Source: Bradyrhizobium manausense (lineage in GTDB: Bacteria; Pseudomonadota; Alphaproteobacteria; Rhizobiales; Xanthobacteraceae). From it: a stretch of DNA of 64,000 bases. Shown here piece after piece: positions 1-8,824 of this stretch. The position numbers were made by a program, and so were the translations under genes. The notes beneath the pieces are model-generated. The model was given only the letters and a program-made list of their open reading frames with translations. It searched no databases and was not told the origin of the DNA. Numbering within the stretch: the first letter of the stretch is position 1; the number at the start of each line of letters is the position of its first letter. Location: positions 3,508,001 through 3,572,000 of the forward strand of contig NZ_JAFCJI010000001.1 in assembly GCF_018131105.1 (NCBI RefSeq), given 5' to 3'.

Positions 1-325
1 TCACCTTGAAACGGGTGATGCGGCCCCCGGCATCGAAGGTGATGATGTCGACGCCGTTGATCTCGATGCCGTCGATCATGGTCTTGAATTCGAGCACGGC
101 GCCGTCGGCACTCCGCCACTCGCCGACATAGCTGAAGCCGGGACCGCCCAGCACCTTCTCCGCGCTGGCGAGATATTTGAAGGTGATGTCGCGCCCGCGC
201 TGCGGCGAGTGCACGACGGGGCTTTCGAACACGGCGTCGGGATGGAGCAGCTCCCACAGCGCCTTGGCGGCTTCGGCGCGGTCGTGGGACTTCATGTAGG
301 CGTACCAGGAATCGAGGCCGGTCAT
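1..325 (-). CDS. NTF2/SnoaL-like protein, C-terminus beyond the window edge
   Basis: Minus-strand frame starting at an ATG (323-325) and open to base 1, so the 3' end lies outside the window. The 108 visible codons begin MTGLDSWYAYMKSHDR and contain an early helix, a short FESPVVHSPQRG segment and a strand ending DIITFDAGGRITRF. This is the usual layout of the small NTF2/SnoaL cone fold, where the late strand 'GRI..F' closes the pocket. Members are diverse ketosteroid isomerase-like enzymes or ligand-binding proteins, so no substrate can be assigned. It is divergent from the PadR gene at 524, which may control it through the shared intergenic region. Confidence 0.7.
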   Translation of the reverse strand, partial: MTGLDSWYAYMKSHDRAEAAKALWELLHPDAVFESPVVHSPQRGRDITFKYLASAEKVLGGPGFSYVGEWRSADGAVLEFKTMIDGIEINGVDIITFDAGGRITRFKV

Positions 326-443
326 TCTCAGCTGCCTCCCTAAGGCCTTGGGCAAAAGGCCCGAAAACAACCCCATGCACAGTAGCGAAAAGACTGATTT
401 CGCTGGGCTTTCGGATCGAGCCTCAGCCCGACCTGATTTCACC

Positions 444-480
444 GCATATGCACATTGACGCATATGCACCAATACGCATA
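444..480. promoter_or_regulatory. Candidate PadR operator: repeated GCATATGCAC
   Basis: GCATATGCAC occurs at 444-453 and again at 460-469, 16 bp start to start. Each contains the palindrome GCATATGC. A weaker related element, ATACGCATA, follows at 472-480. PadR proteins are winged-helix dimers that typically bind short palindromes in their own promoters. The site lies 44 bp before the PadR start, in a divergent intergenic region. Function is inferred. Confidence 0.45.
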
Positions 481-523
481 AAGTCAAGACAATTGGTCGG
501 GACGTCTCAAGGGAGCTGGTGCC

Positions 524-1123
524 ATGGCGCTGGGCGACGCAATCCTCGCATGTCTGACGGAACGTCCGATGACAGGCTACGAACTCGCCAAGACATTCGA
601 TTCCTCGATCGGCTTCTTCTGGAAGGCCGACCACCAGCAGATCTACCGCGAGCTCTCCAAGCTGCGCGACCGCGGCTACATCCAGGGCCGCGAGGTCGTG
701 CAGTCAGGCAAACCCAATAAGCTCATCTATACGCTGACTCCCGAGGGCCGAACAGCGCTGCGGCACTGGGCCGCGCGGCCGAGCACGCCGCCTTCGATCA
801 AGGACGATTTGCTGGTCCGGCTGCATGCACTCGACAGCATCGACATCGAGCCGATCCGCACCGATCTGATGGACCGGCTGGAGCACCACCGCGACCGCCA
901 CGAGAACTACGAGCGGATTCTGAAAAAGCGATTCCCGGAAGGAACGGCGTCCGACGTGCTCGACCTCGGCAACCTGCTGCTGCTGCGCCTCGGCGCGCGG
1001 CACGAGCAGATGGTGGCTGACTTCTGCGAGGAAGCGCTCGAGGCGCTGTCGGCGATGAGCGGCAAGGATAAGGGGACCGGCACGGTGGTACCACTGGACG
1101 ACGGCAAGCGGGAGAAGGGCTAG
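524..1123 (+). CDS. PadR family transcriptional regulator
   Basis: A 199-residue protein. Residues 1-80 form a PadR winged helix: the start MALGDAILACL, then MTGYELAKTFD, then FFWKADHQQIYRELSKLRDRG (recognition helix and wing) and YTLTPEGR in the wing strand. Residues 90-180 are helical and match the C-terminal dimerisation domain of the long PadR subfamily (PF10400 type). PadR proteins repress transcription and release DNA on binding phenolics or other small ligands. Repeated GCATATGCAC elements lie just upstream and suggest autoregulation and control of the divergent NTF2-like gene. The ATG at 524 begins the conserved domain directly; the ligand is unknown. Confidence 0.9.
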   Translation: MALGDAILACLTERPMTGYELAKTFDSSIGFFWKADHQQIYRELSKLRDRGYIQGREVVQSGKPNKLIYTLTPEGRTALRHWAARPSTPPSIKDDLLVRLHALDSIDIEPIRTDLMDRLEHHRDRHENYERILKKRFPEGTASDVLDLGNLLLLRLGARHEQMVADFCEEALEALSAMSGKDKGTGTVVPLDDGKREKG

Positions 1124-1136
1124 AGAGCTTCGCTTC

Positions 1137-1260
1137 GTCATGGCCGGGCTTAGCCGTTCGAAGGACGGCGTCGCTTCCGCTCGCCTATGTCCCGGCCATC
1201 CACGCCTTGGCCGCGCGAAAGAAAGTACGTGGATGCCCGGGACAAGCCCGGGCATGACGG
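1137..1260. repeat. Palindromic intergenic repeat, family A, long form (copy 1)
   Basis: Begins GTCATGGCCGGGCTTAGCC and ends GCCCGGGACAAGCCCGGGCATGACGG, so its ends are inverted copies of each other. It shares the internal ACGGCGTCGCTTCCGCTCGCC block with the copy at 8704-8824. Shorter copies are at 5012-5095 and 24036-24121. It fills much of the 337-bp gap between the PadR gene and the Sel1 gene. No gene is seen in the rest of the gap. Confidence 0.85.
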
Positions 1261-1460
1261 CTTTCAGTGCGCCCTCCCGGTTCCACCGCCCAACTTTAAG
1301 ACACCGGCCCTGCGTTCCTTAACCCGTTATTTACCGTAACGGACAAAAGTCTGACTTCGAGGCAGACGACCCGCGTCAAATCCGATTGTCTTTGCAACCG
1401 GCACGCGTGGGGAGACTGGAGGCGCCGGGTGGGGCGCCGGAGTCGGAACCGGACAGAGTC

Positions 1461-4400
1461 ATGAATTCGCGCGTATCGTGGAGTGTTGACGGCATCGATC
1501 CATCCGTCCGGGAGCGGGCCGAAGCTGCTGCGCGCCGTGCCGGCATGTCTCTCAACGATTGGCTGAACTCCACGCTCGGCGAGACTGCCCCGCCGAACCT
1601 TCGCGGGCCTTACGATCAGCGTCAGGAGCAGCGTCCCGATCCGCGCGCGATGCCCATGCCGGGCCAGGCCAGCCAGGAGAGCCGCGAAGTCGCCGACATC
1701 CATCAGCGGCTCGACGCGATCACCCAGCAGATCGAACGGATTTCAAAGCCGGCAACGCCGCGTCCGGACGTGTCGCGCGAGCAGGGCGTCGCCCGCCAGC
1801 TCAACGACGCGATCTCGCGGCTCGATGCCCGCCTGTCGCAGATCTCGCGGCCCCAGCAGCCGCAAGCGCAGCAGCCTCAGCCGCCGCGACAGGCACCGGC
1901 ACAGGCTCCCGTTGAATCGCGCCAGCGCCAGGCCGATGCGGTCGAGCGCGCGGCCGCGCAAGTCTATCGCAACTCACCGCCCCTGAGCCCCGCATCGTTC
2001 GACGTCGCCGTCGCCGAGATTGCTGCGCGCCAGAGCGAGCTTGACGGATTCGCACCGCGGCAGATGCCGCCGCGCGCTGCACCGTCGATTGCGCCTTCGG
2101 CCGCTCCTTACGCGCCTCCCATGACGCCAATGGCGGCGCCGCCCGCGCCCGTCTATGCGCCGCCGCCACCGCAGCCGGGGCCGGATTTCTCGTCGCTCGA
2201 ACGCCATCTGCTCAAGATCACGAGCCAGATCGAGTCGCTGCAGCGCCCCGACCATACCGAGCAGGCGATCAACGGCTTCCGCTCCGAGCTCGCCGAGATC
2301 CGCAACGCCATCACCGAAGCGATGCCGCGCCGCGCGATCGAGTCGATCGAGAACGAGATCCGCTCTCTGCATCGTCGCATCGACGAGACCCGTTCCAACG
2401 GCACCGACGGCCAGGTGCTGTCGGGCATCGAACATGCGCTCTCCGACATCAAGCAGGTGCTGCGCACGCTGACGCCGGCCGAGCAGCTCGCCGGCTATGA
2501 CGAGGCGATCCGCAATCTCGGCGCCAAGCTCGACATGATCCTGCGCGCCAATGACGATCCCTCGACGGTCCGCCAGCTCGAAGGCGCGATCTCGGCACTG
2601 CGCGGCATCGTCTCCAACGTCGCCTCCAACGAGGCGCTGGCGCGACTTTCCGAAGACGTGCAGCTGTTGTCGTCCAAGGTGGACCAGGTCAATCGCACCT
2701 CGGATCGCGGCGACAGCTTTGCGGTGCTGGAGCAGCGCATCGCCGCGCTCACCGCAGCGCTGGAAACGCGCGAGCGGCCGCAAGCCACCGAGAGCACCGA
2801 ACAGCTGGAAGCCGCGATCCGCGGGCTGTCCGACCGTTTCGACCGCATGCAGGTCGGCAACGACTCGGCCTCGACCTTCGCGCATCTCGAGCAACGGGTT
2901 TCCTATCTGCTGGAGCGACTGGAGGCCGCCTCCGATTCGCGCGGCGGCAATTTCGGCCGTGTCGAAGACGGGCTGCACGACATCCTGCGGCACCTGGAGC
3001 GGCAACAGGCTACCTATTCCGCCCTGGCCGAGAGCCGCAATTCGGCACCGCCGTCCGATTCCGGAATGGTCGATCTCGTCAAGCGCGAGCTCTCCGACAT
3101 CCGCTTCAGCCAGGCCGAGACCAACCGCAGCACGCAGGATTCGCTGGAGGCCGTGCACAACACGCTCGGCCATGTCGTCGATCGCCTCGCCATGATCGAG
3201 GGCGATTTGCGCGCGGTGCGCACAGCGCCGCCGGCCCCCGCGCCGATGCCGATGGCGGCCCCCCTGTCGATCGCAGCTCCGATCGAGCCGGCGCCGATGG
3301 CGCGCGACCAATGGCAGCCACAGCCGCCGCAGCCGACATACGATCCGAAGCCCGAACTGCAAAATCCGGCCGCCGCGCAGCAGCCGGCGCACTCGGCTTT
3401 CGTCGCCGCCCCGCGCGAATTCCATGCCGCCGCACCGGCAGCGCCGCCGCCCGTGCCGATGGCCGCTCCGGTGCCCCCGCGCGCGATCAGCGAGATCCTC
3501 GAGCCGCACACGGCGCCGGCGCGCGCTGCGATCGCGCCCGAACTGCCGCCGGATCATCCGCTCGAACCCGGCACGCGTCCGGGCGGCCGCCCTGCCACGC
3601 CGTCCGAGCGCATTGCCGCGTCCGAAAGCGCGATCAGCGAAATTCCCGCCGCACCGAAAGAGCCGGTGTCGTCGTCGAGCTTCATCGCCGCCGCGCGCCG
3701 CGCCGCGCAGGCCGCTGCGGCACAGCCGCCGGAAAAGCCCGCCCGCGGCGTCAAGGCCGCGATCGCGGCCCGCACCAAGGGCCAGGGAAAAGAGCAAGCA
3801 AAAGAACAGGCAAAAGCACAGGCCGCAGGCCAGGAAGGCGGCTCGACCATCACGTCAAAGATCCGCTCGCTGCTGGTCGGCGCGAGCGTGGTCGTGATCG
3901 TGCTCGGCACCTTCAAGATGGCGATGAACCTGCTCGAAGGCGGCAATGCGCCGCCAGCGCCGCAAGCCATGGAAGATACGTCGAGCCGGCCCGCGCCGCA
4001 GCTGCCGCCGCCGGTCGAGAGCAAGCCCGCCGCGCCCGAGCAGATCACGCCGTCGATGACCTCGCCGACACCGATCGGGAAGCAGTCCCTGAACAATGCC
4101 GCGCCTGCGCCCGCCGCAAGCTCCGGCAACACCGCTTCGGTCGAAATTCCGCCCGCTCCCGCCGTAGCGGTGCCAACCCCGCCCGCGGCGAACGGCGACG
4201 TCACAGGTGCCCTGTCAGGCACGAGCCGCGCACGGCTGGGCATGGTGCAGGTGCCGCCGAGCGAGAAGCTGCCTGACGGCATCGCTGGTCCCGCCCTGCG
4301 CGCCGCCGCGATGAAGGGCGATGCGACGGCGGCCTACGAGATCGGCTTGCGCTTTGCCGAGGGCAAGGGCGTGGCCTCGAATTACGACGAAGCGGCAAAA

Positions 4401-4976
4401 TGGTACGACCGCGCGGCGCAGGCCGGCGTGGTGCCCGCAACCTTCCGCCTCGGCACGCTCTATGAAAAGGGCCTGGGCGTGAAGAAGGACGCCGACATCG
4501 CCCGCCGCTACTACACGCAGGCGGCCGAGCGCGGCAACGCCAAGGCGATGCACAATCTCGCGGTGCTCGACGCCGACGGCGGCGGACACGGCGCCAACTA
4601 CAAGAGCGCGGCGCAGTGGTTCCGCAAAGCCGCCGATCGCGGCGTCGCCGACAGCCAGTTCAATCTCGGCATCCTCTATGCCCGCGGCATCGGCGTCGAA
4701 CAGAACCTCGCCGAATCCTACAAATGGTTCAGCCTGGCTGCCGCGCAGGGCGACGGGGATTCGTCGGGCAAGCGCGACGACGTTGCCAAGCGCCTCGACC
4801 CGCAATCGCTCGCCGCCGCCAAGCTCGCGATCCAGACCTTCAGCGCCGAGCCGCAGCCCGACGACGCCGTCAACGTTCCGACCCCGAACGGCGGCTGGGA
4901 CAGCGCACCGCAGGCAGCCGCCAAGCCCGCACCGAAGCCGGTCGCGACGAAGAAGTCGGCGTCGGCGGCGCATTAA
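1461..4976 (+). CDS. PodJ-like Sel1-repeat polarity/localisation protein
   Basis: Large protein of 1171 residues. The N-terminus (MNSRVSWSVDGIDPSVRERA, then RAGMSLNDWLNSTLG) is the conserved start of the 'localization factor PodJL' group in Hyphomicrobiales. Residues about 80-600 are predicted coiled coil with repeated LE.RI/L..Q patterns; 600-800 are Pro/Ala-rich. One membrane segment lies near 801-825 (LLVGASVVVIVLG). After a Pro-rich stretch, about four Sel1/TPR-like repeats occupy roughly 950-1115 (AAYEIGLRFAEGKGV, ATFRLGTLYEKGLGV, QFNLGILYARGIGV). Caulobacter PodJ has the same cytoplasmic coiled coil, one membrane span and periplasmic Sel1 order. A TTG at 1386 could extend it by 25 residues, but the ATG starts the conserved domain. 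Polar localisation is inferred from the family. Confidence 0.85.
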   Translation: MNSRVSWSVDGIDPSVRERAEAAARRAGMSLNDWLNSTLGETAPPNLRGPYDQRQEQRPDPRAMPMPGQASQESREVADIHQRLDAITQQIERISKPATPRPDVSREQGVARQLNDAISRLDARLSQISRPQQPQAQQPQPPRQAPAQAPVESRQRQADAVERAAAQVYRNSPPLSPASFDVAVAEIAARQSELDGFAPRQMPPRAAPSIAPSAAPYAPPMTPMAAPPAPVYAPPPPQPGPDFSSLERHLLKITSQIESLQRPDHTEQAINGFRSELAEIRNAITEAMPRRAIESIENEIRSLHRRIDETRSNGTDGQVLSGIEHALSDIKQVLRTLTPAEQLAGYDEAIRNLGAKLDMILRANDDPSTVRQLEGAISALRGIVSNVASNEALARLSEDVQLLSSKVDQVNRTSDRGDSFAVLEQRIAALTAALETRERPQATESTEQLEAAIRGLSDRFDRMQVGNDSASTFAHLEQRVSYLLERLEAASDSRGGNFGRVEDGLHDILRHLERQQATYSALAESRNSAPPSDSGMVDLVKRELSDIRFSQAETNRSTQDSLEAVHNTLGHVVDRLAMIEGDLRAVRTAPPAPAPMPMAAPLSIAAPIEPAPMARDQWQPQPPQPTYDPKPELQNPAAAQQPAHSAFVAAPREFHAAAPAAPPPVPMAAPVPPRAISEILEPHTAPARAAIAPELPPDHPLEPGTRPGGRPATPSERIAASESAISEIPAAPKEPVSSSSFIAAARRAAQAAAAQPPEKPARGVKAAIAARTKGQGKEQAKEQAKAQAAGQEGGSTITSKIRSLLVGASVVVIVLGTFKMAMNLLEGGNAPPAPQAMEDTSSRPAPQLPPPVESKPAAPEQITPSMTSPTPIGKQSLNNAAPAPAASSGNTASVEIPPAPAVAVPTPPAANGDVTGALSGTSRARLGMVQVPPSEKLPDGIAGPALRAAAMKGDATAAYEIGLRFAEGKGVASNYDEAAKWYDRAAQAGVVPATFRLGTLYEKGLGVKKDADIARRYYTQAAERGNAKAMHNLAVLDADGGGHGANYKSAAQWFRKAADRGVADSQFNLGILYARGIGVEQNLAESYKWFSLAAAQGDGDSSGKRDDVAKRLDPQSLAAAKLAIQTFSAEPQPDDAVNVPTPNGGWDSAPQAAAKPAPKPVATKKSASAAH

Positions 4977-5011
4977 GGGGCGGCCGACTTCGTTCCAAAA
5001 ACTGTGTTCAC

Positions 5012-5095
5012 CGTCATGCCCGGGCTTGTCCCGGGCATCCACGTTCTTAGCGCGTCTACAAAGACGTGGATGGCCGGGTCAAGCCCGCCATGACG
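5012..5095. repeat. Family A palindromic repeat, short form (copy 2)
   Basis: CGTCATGCCCGGGCTTGTCC at the left and CGGGTCAAGCCCGCCATGACG at the right are near-perfect inverted copies around a short centre with AAGACGTGGATGG. It sits between convergent genes and could terminate transcription from both sides. It lacks the internal block of the long form. Confidence 0.85.
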
Positions 5096-5122
5096 AGAGG
5101 AGAGAGTGCGCCACGCTTGACA

Positions 5123-5896
5123 TCACGGCGCCTCGATCACTGTCGGCACGCCGGGCTCCAGCAAGCGCAGCCGCGTGCCGAAACCCAGCACATCGAATGT
5201 CTTGCGCAGGTCCTCGCCGTTCTGGCGGAAGTGTGCCCAGCCTTCGGTGTGCACGGGCACGATCATCGCATCGGGGAAGGCGCGCGCGGTCTCGATGGTG
5301 TCGTTGGTGTCCATGGTGAGATGGAACGGACCCCGGGTTTGCGCGGCACCGGCGAACGGCATCACCACGCCGCATTTGAAGCGGCGCGCGACCTCGGCGA
5401 CGCCGTCGAACCAGGTGGTATCGCCGCTGATGTAGATGGGACGCGTGTCCTTGCGGCTCGACTGCACCACGAAGCCGATGACGTCGCCCGACAGCGGCTC
5501 GATGCCGGCCGGGCCGTGACGCGCCGGCGTCGCGGTGATGGTCAGCGTGTTGCCGTCGTCGTCCTTCAAATGTGCAGTCGCCCAGGGCGCAAGGCCTTCG
5601 ACATGGCCGCCGAGACGTTTTGCGCCGGCCTCCGTCGTCAGCGCGCGCGGCGCCTTGAGCAGATAGTCGCGGCCGGACTTGTCGAGATTGTCCGAATGCT
5701 GGTCGTGGCTCAGCAGCACGGCATCAACAGGGCCGATCGCATCGGCCTTCAATGCGGGACCGATGGTCTTCTCCAGCTTCACATGCGGCAGCTCGTAGGC
5801 ACCGGGTGCATCGAAGGTGGGATCGGTGAGCAGGCGAAAGCCGTCGATCTCGATCAGCGCGGTGGGACCGCCGATCAGGGTGATGGAAACAGGCAT
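5123..5896 (-). CDS. MBL-fold metal-dependent hydrolase (UlaG-like)
   Basis: A 257-residue metallo-beta-lactamase-fold protein. The metal motif reads SHDQHSDN at residues 63-70 in place of HxHxDH, as in the L-ascorbate-6-phosphate lactonase (UlaG) and YtnP-like branch. Further ligands are visible in TPARHGPAG, YISGDTTW and VPVHTEGW. No signal peptide is seen, so it is probably cytoplasmic. It lies downstream of and on the same strand as the DMT exporter, with 14 bp between them, so the two may be one operon under the LysR regulator at 6918. The substrate (a lactone or phosphate ester) cannot be read from the sequence. Confidence 0.85.
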   Translation of the reverse strand: MPVSITLIGGPTALIEIDGFRLLTDPTFDAPGAYELPHVKLEKTIGPALKADAIGPVDAVLLSHDQHSDNLDKSGRDYLLKAPRALTTEAGAKRLGGHVEGLAPWATAHLKDDDGNTLTITATPARHGPAGIEPLSGDVIGFVVQSSRKDTRPIYISGDTTWFDGVAEVARRFKCGVVMPFAGAAQTRGPFHLTMDTNDTIETARAFPDAMIVPVHTEGWAHFRQNGEDLRKTFDVLGFGTRLRLLEPGVPTVIEAP

Positions 5897-5910
5897 GAGG
5901 GGAACTCCTC

Positions 5911-6819
5911 TTACACGACGGGCTTTGCGGGGCGCGTCACCAGGTAAATGCCGAGCGCCACCGGAATGATCCCGAGCAGGTCACGCGCTTCGACATGCTC
6001 GCCGAGCACGATGTAGGCGAACAGCATGCCGAGCGGCGGCATCAGGAAATGATAGGCACTGGCTGCGGTCGCACCACACACTTTCAGGAGATGAAACCAG
6101 AGCCAGTAGGCGAGGATCGAGCCGCCGAGCACGAGGAACGCGAAGGCACCGATCAGGCCCGGCGTGAAATCGATCGCATGAACATCCGCGAAGGTGAGCG
6201 CGACCGGCGTCAGCACGACGCCGGCGGCGAGATTCTGCACGCCGTTGCCGATCCACAGGGACCCCCTGGGCGCGAGCAGCTTGAACAGGATGGTGCCGGC
6301 GACGATCGACGCGAGCGAGGCCAGCGTGAAGAAGATGCCGTGCAGGCTGTCGGTGCCGACCGACAGGCGATGCCAGACGATCAGCGTGACGCCGATGATG
6401 CCGAGCAGCAGGCCGCTCGCCTTGCGCCAGGTCATGCCCTCGCCAAGCAGCAGTGCCGCGAGCGCGGCCGTGAACACCGGATTGGCCGAGACGATCAGGC
6501 CGCCGAGGCCTGCGGAGACTGATTGCAGGCCGGTGTAGCCAAGCCCGAGATAGAGCGCATTGTTGGCGATGCCGATCACAACGAAGATGAGGGCATCGCG
6601 CCACGACAGGGACCAGTCGCCGCGGGCAAGCGTGGCACCGAGAATCAGGACACCGGCGAGCGAGAAGCGCGCGGCGAGCAGGATCAGCGGCGGGCAATGG
6701 GTGACGCCGATCTTGCCGGCGACAAACGCGTAGCTCCAGAGCAGGCAAAACACGCCGATGGCAAAAGGCAGCGCGTTGAAGCGGCTGCGGGGGGCGGACA
6801 TCGTGGAGGCGAGGGACAT
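5911..6819 (-). CDS. EamA/DMT family transporter
   Basis: About 302 residues with ten hydrophobic segments arranged as two five-helix EamA repeats. The first repeat shows FCLLWSYAFVAGKIG and the second begins with a helix including SIVAGTILFKLLAPRGS. Glycine-rich helix pairs such as GLGGLIVSANPVFTAALAALL are typical of the RhaT/PecM-like branch. These inner-membrane proteins usually export amino acids or metabolites by proton antiport. A second Met at residue 7 (base 6801) is an equally possible start. It is divergent from the LysR gene at 6918, the usual arrangement for a regulator and its target. Confidence 0.9.
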   Translation of the reverse strand: MSLASTMSAPRSRFNALPFAIGVFCLLWSYAFVAGKIGVTHCPPLILLAARFSLAGVLILGATLARGDWSLSWRDALIFVVIGIANNALYLGLGYTGLQSVSAGLGGLIVSANPVFTAALAALLLGEGMTWRKASGLLLGIIGVTLIVWHRLSVGTDSLHGIFFTLASLASIVAGTILFKLLAPRGSLWIGNGVQNLAAGVVLTPVALTFADVHAIDFTPGLIGAFAFLVLGGSILAYWLWFHLLKVCGATAASAYHFLMPPLGMLFAYIVLGEHVEARDLLGIIPVALGIYLVTRPAKPVV

Positions 6820-6859
6820 GGGGCATTCTCCTGAGCCCTCGAGATAGAGAGGCGGCTTG

Positions 6860-6909
6860 CCATTTGGAAATTAAATGATTAACTGCCAGCAAGTGGATTT
6901 CTAAATGGA
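6860..6909. promoter_or_regulatory. Candidate LysR binding region between divergent genes
   Basis: CATTT..N7..AAATG is an inverted repeat at 6861-6877 and contains a T-N11-A spacing. A second short palindrome, ATTTCTAAAT, is at 6897-6906, and CCATTT (6860-6865) is inverted as AAATGG (6904-6909). LysR regulators commonly bind such paired AT-rich sites between their own gene and the target. Assignment is inferred from position. Confidence 0.4.
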
Positions 6910-6917
6910 GGCCGGAC

Positions 6918-7781
6918 ATGCTCGATCTTGAGCTTCTGCGCAGCTTCGTCTCGGTGGTCGAGGCCGGCGGCTTCACCCGCGCCGGCGAGCGCGTCCACCG
7001 CACCCAATCGACCGTCAGCCAGCAGATCAAGCGGCTGGAGGAGGATGTCGGCCAAGTGCTGCTGCACCGTGACGGCAAGGACGTGCGCCCGACCGAGGCC
7101 GGCGAGCGGCTGCTCTCCTATGCGCGCCGGCTGCTGACGCTGGCCGAGGAGGCGCGCGACGTGCTGCGCGAGCCCGACGGCGAAGGCGCGATCCGGCTCG
7201 GCATCCCCGAGGACTTTGCGGCCTATCGTCTGGCAAAATTGCTGGGCGCGTTCTCGCGCTCACGTCCGGGTCTGCGGCTGGACGTGCGCGCCGACCAGAG
7301 CAGGAACCTCGCCCGCGACCTCGAACGCGGCGAACTCGACCTTGCGCTCTACAAGCGCGAGGCCGGCGGGAAGGACGCGATCGCGGTGTGGCCGGAAGAG
7401 GTGCACTGGGTCACCAGCAAGAGCCATCCCGTCGATGTCAACGCGCCGTCGGTGCCGCTGATCGGCTTCCCGCTCGGCTGCCTCTACCGCGCCGGCGCGA
7501 TCCATGCACTGGAAACCGCCGGCCGCGCCTGGCACATGTCCTACTCGTCATCGAGCCTCGCCGGCATCCAGGCCGCGGTCGCCGCCGGCATGGGCCTCAG
7601 CATTCTCTCGGAGATGTCGATCCAGTCAGACCATCGCGTGCTGACGGCGAAGGACGGCTTTGCGCCGATCAGCCGCACGGAAGTGGCGCTGATGGCCGCG
7701 CCGAATGCCAGCTCCGCAACGCTGCGGCTGGCGGATCGATTGGCGGAGTTTTGCGAGGACGTGCAGGCGAAGGCGGCGTGA
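6918..7781 (+). CDS. LysR family transcriptional regulator
   Basis: A 287-residue protein. Residues 1-60 hold the LysR winged helix-turn-helix (LDLELLRSFVSVVEAGGFT, then RVHRTQSTVSQQIKRLEED). Residues 90-285 form the two-lobed substrate-binding domain, with strands AIRLGIPEDF and LRLDVRADQSRNLARDL. It is divergent from the DMT exporter at 5911-6819 with a 98-bp shared promoter region holding LysR-type palindromes, so the exporter and the MBL hydrolase behind it are the likely targets. The ATG has GGAGG just upstream. The effector is unknown. Confidence 0.93.
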   Translation: MLDLELLRSFVSVVEAGGFTRAGERVHRTQSTVSQQIKRLEEDVGQVLLHRDGKDVRPTEAGERLLSYARRLLTLAEEARDVLREPDGEGAIRLGIPEDFAAYRLAKLLGAFSRSRPGLRLDVRADQSRNLARDLERGELDLALYKREAGGKDAIAVWPEEVHWVTSKSHPVDVNAPSVPLIGFPLGCLYRAGAIHALETAGRAWHMSYSSSSLAGIQAAVAAGMGLSILSEMSIQSDHRVLTAKDGFAPISRTEVALMAAPNASSATLRLADRLAEFCEDVQAKAA

Positions 7782-7821
7782 GCTGCGAAACGTATCGCGA
7801 TCTTTTGCTACGACGTCGGTG

Positions 7822-7961
7822 CGTTCCCTCCCCCCTTGCGGGGGAGGGCTAGGGAGAGGGGTACCACACGGGACTCTCTCGATTTGCGCGCGACGACTTA
7901 CAGATAGACCTTTTGCTGGGCTACCCCTCTCCCCCGCCCTCCCCCGCAAGGGGGGAGGGAG
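7822..7961. repeat. Family D palindromic repeat (copy 1)
   Basis: Left end CCCTCCCCCCTTGCGGGGGAGGG and right end CCCTCCCCCGCAAGGGGGGAGGG flank inverted AGGGAGAGGGGTA/TACCCCTCTCCC segments, making a long hairpin. It fills the gap between the LysR gene and pdeM, which converge. A related copy is at 11500-11644. Confidence 0.8.
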
Positions 7962-8010
7962 CGCAGTGGGGCGTGCGGGAGAGAGGCGCGCAATCAGCGC
8001 AGTCAAATCG

Positions 8011-8709
8011 TCAGTAACACCGCGACGCGGCAATCGCATGCACGCGGCGGTCGCCGAGCAGATGCGCGACAAAACCGTTCTTCGGAAAGATTTTTGCGAA
8101 TGCGGCATCGCGGATGCTGAGGCCGCCGGCGTAGGCGCCGAAGGCCGGCATCACGGCACGCATCCCGTCGCTGGCGAAGCAGCGCCGCTCCATCGAGCGG
8201 CCGCGCGCGGAGACGCGGGCCTTGGGATGGAGATGGCCGGCGATTTCGCCCTGCGCGCCTGTTGGCTCGTGGCGGAAAGTGATCGGGCCGATGGCGACTT
8301 CGTCGGCGATGGTGCCGCCGAGATCGCGCGGCAGCATCGGATCGTGATTGCCCGAGATCCAGATCCAGTCGCGGCCGATCTGGAGCGCAGCGACGGCATC
8401 GCGATCGTCCGCTGACAGGCGCTCATGCGCCAATCGATCGTGAAAACTGTCGCCGAGCGCAATGACCGTTTTGGGATTATGGCGGGAGATGACAGCAGCG
8501 AGCCGACTGAGCGTGGCCAGCGTGTCGTAGGGCGGCAGCAGCACACCACGCATGGCGAAGCTGGAACCCTTTTCGAGATGCAGATCGGAGACCACGAGCA
8601 GGCTCTGCTCTTCCCAGAACAGCGCGCCGGAGAGGTCGGCATGGAACGACGCGCCCGCAACGTCCAGCGTGAGCGTTGAAGTAATCGATAGCGCAGCGTT
8701 CTCCGTCAT
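8011..8709 (-). CDS. pdeM: Ligase-associated DNA-damage-response endonuclease PdeM
   Basis: A 232-residue calcineurin-like metallophosphoesterase. The dinuclear metal motifs are in order: VSDLHLEKG (D42, H44), LGDSFHD (D87), SGNHDP (N121, H122), then RHEP and GHLHPKA. This matches the PdeM family, which belongs with an Lhr-type helicase, an MBL exonuclease and an ATP-dependent ligase; all three are nearby at 8865, 13980 and 15014. The ATG chosen at 8709 lies inside a family A palindromic repeat, so the first few residues may come from that repeat. A longer open frame continues upstream through the helicase 3' end but lacks any homology and is not the gene. Confidence 0.88.
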   Translation of the reverse strand: MTENAALSITSTLTLDVAGASFHADLSGALFWEEQSLLVVSDLHLEKGSSFAMRGVLLPPYDTLATLSRLAAVISRHNPKTVIALGDSFHDRLAHERLSADDRDAVAALQIGRDWIWISGNHDPMLPRDLGGTIADEVAIGPITFRHEPTGAQGEIAGHLHPKARVSARGRSMERRCFASDGMRAVMPAFGAYAGGLSIRDAAFAKIFPKNGFVAHLLGDRRVHAIAASRCY

Positions 8710-8824
8710 GGCCGGGCGTAGCCTTTCGAAGAACGGCGTCGCTTCCGCTCGCCCATGCCCGGCCATCCACGTTCTTGGCATCGCAAGAAAGACGTGGATG
8801 CCCGGGTCGAGCCCGGGCATGACG
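8704..8824. repeat. Family A palindromic repeat, long form (copy 3), overlapping the pdeM start
   Basis: Same ends (CGTCATGGCCGGGC and GAGCCCGGGCATGACG) and same internal block as 1137-1260. It sits between the helicase stop and pdeM, and its left end contributes the pdeM start codon. Confidence 0.85.

Noticed and set aside
1974..3797. A 607-residue minus-strand open frame
   Set aside because: It is antisense to the coiled-coil part of the Sel1 gene and consists of Arg/Gly-rich low-complexity sequence, typical of a high-GC shadow frame.
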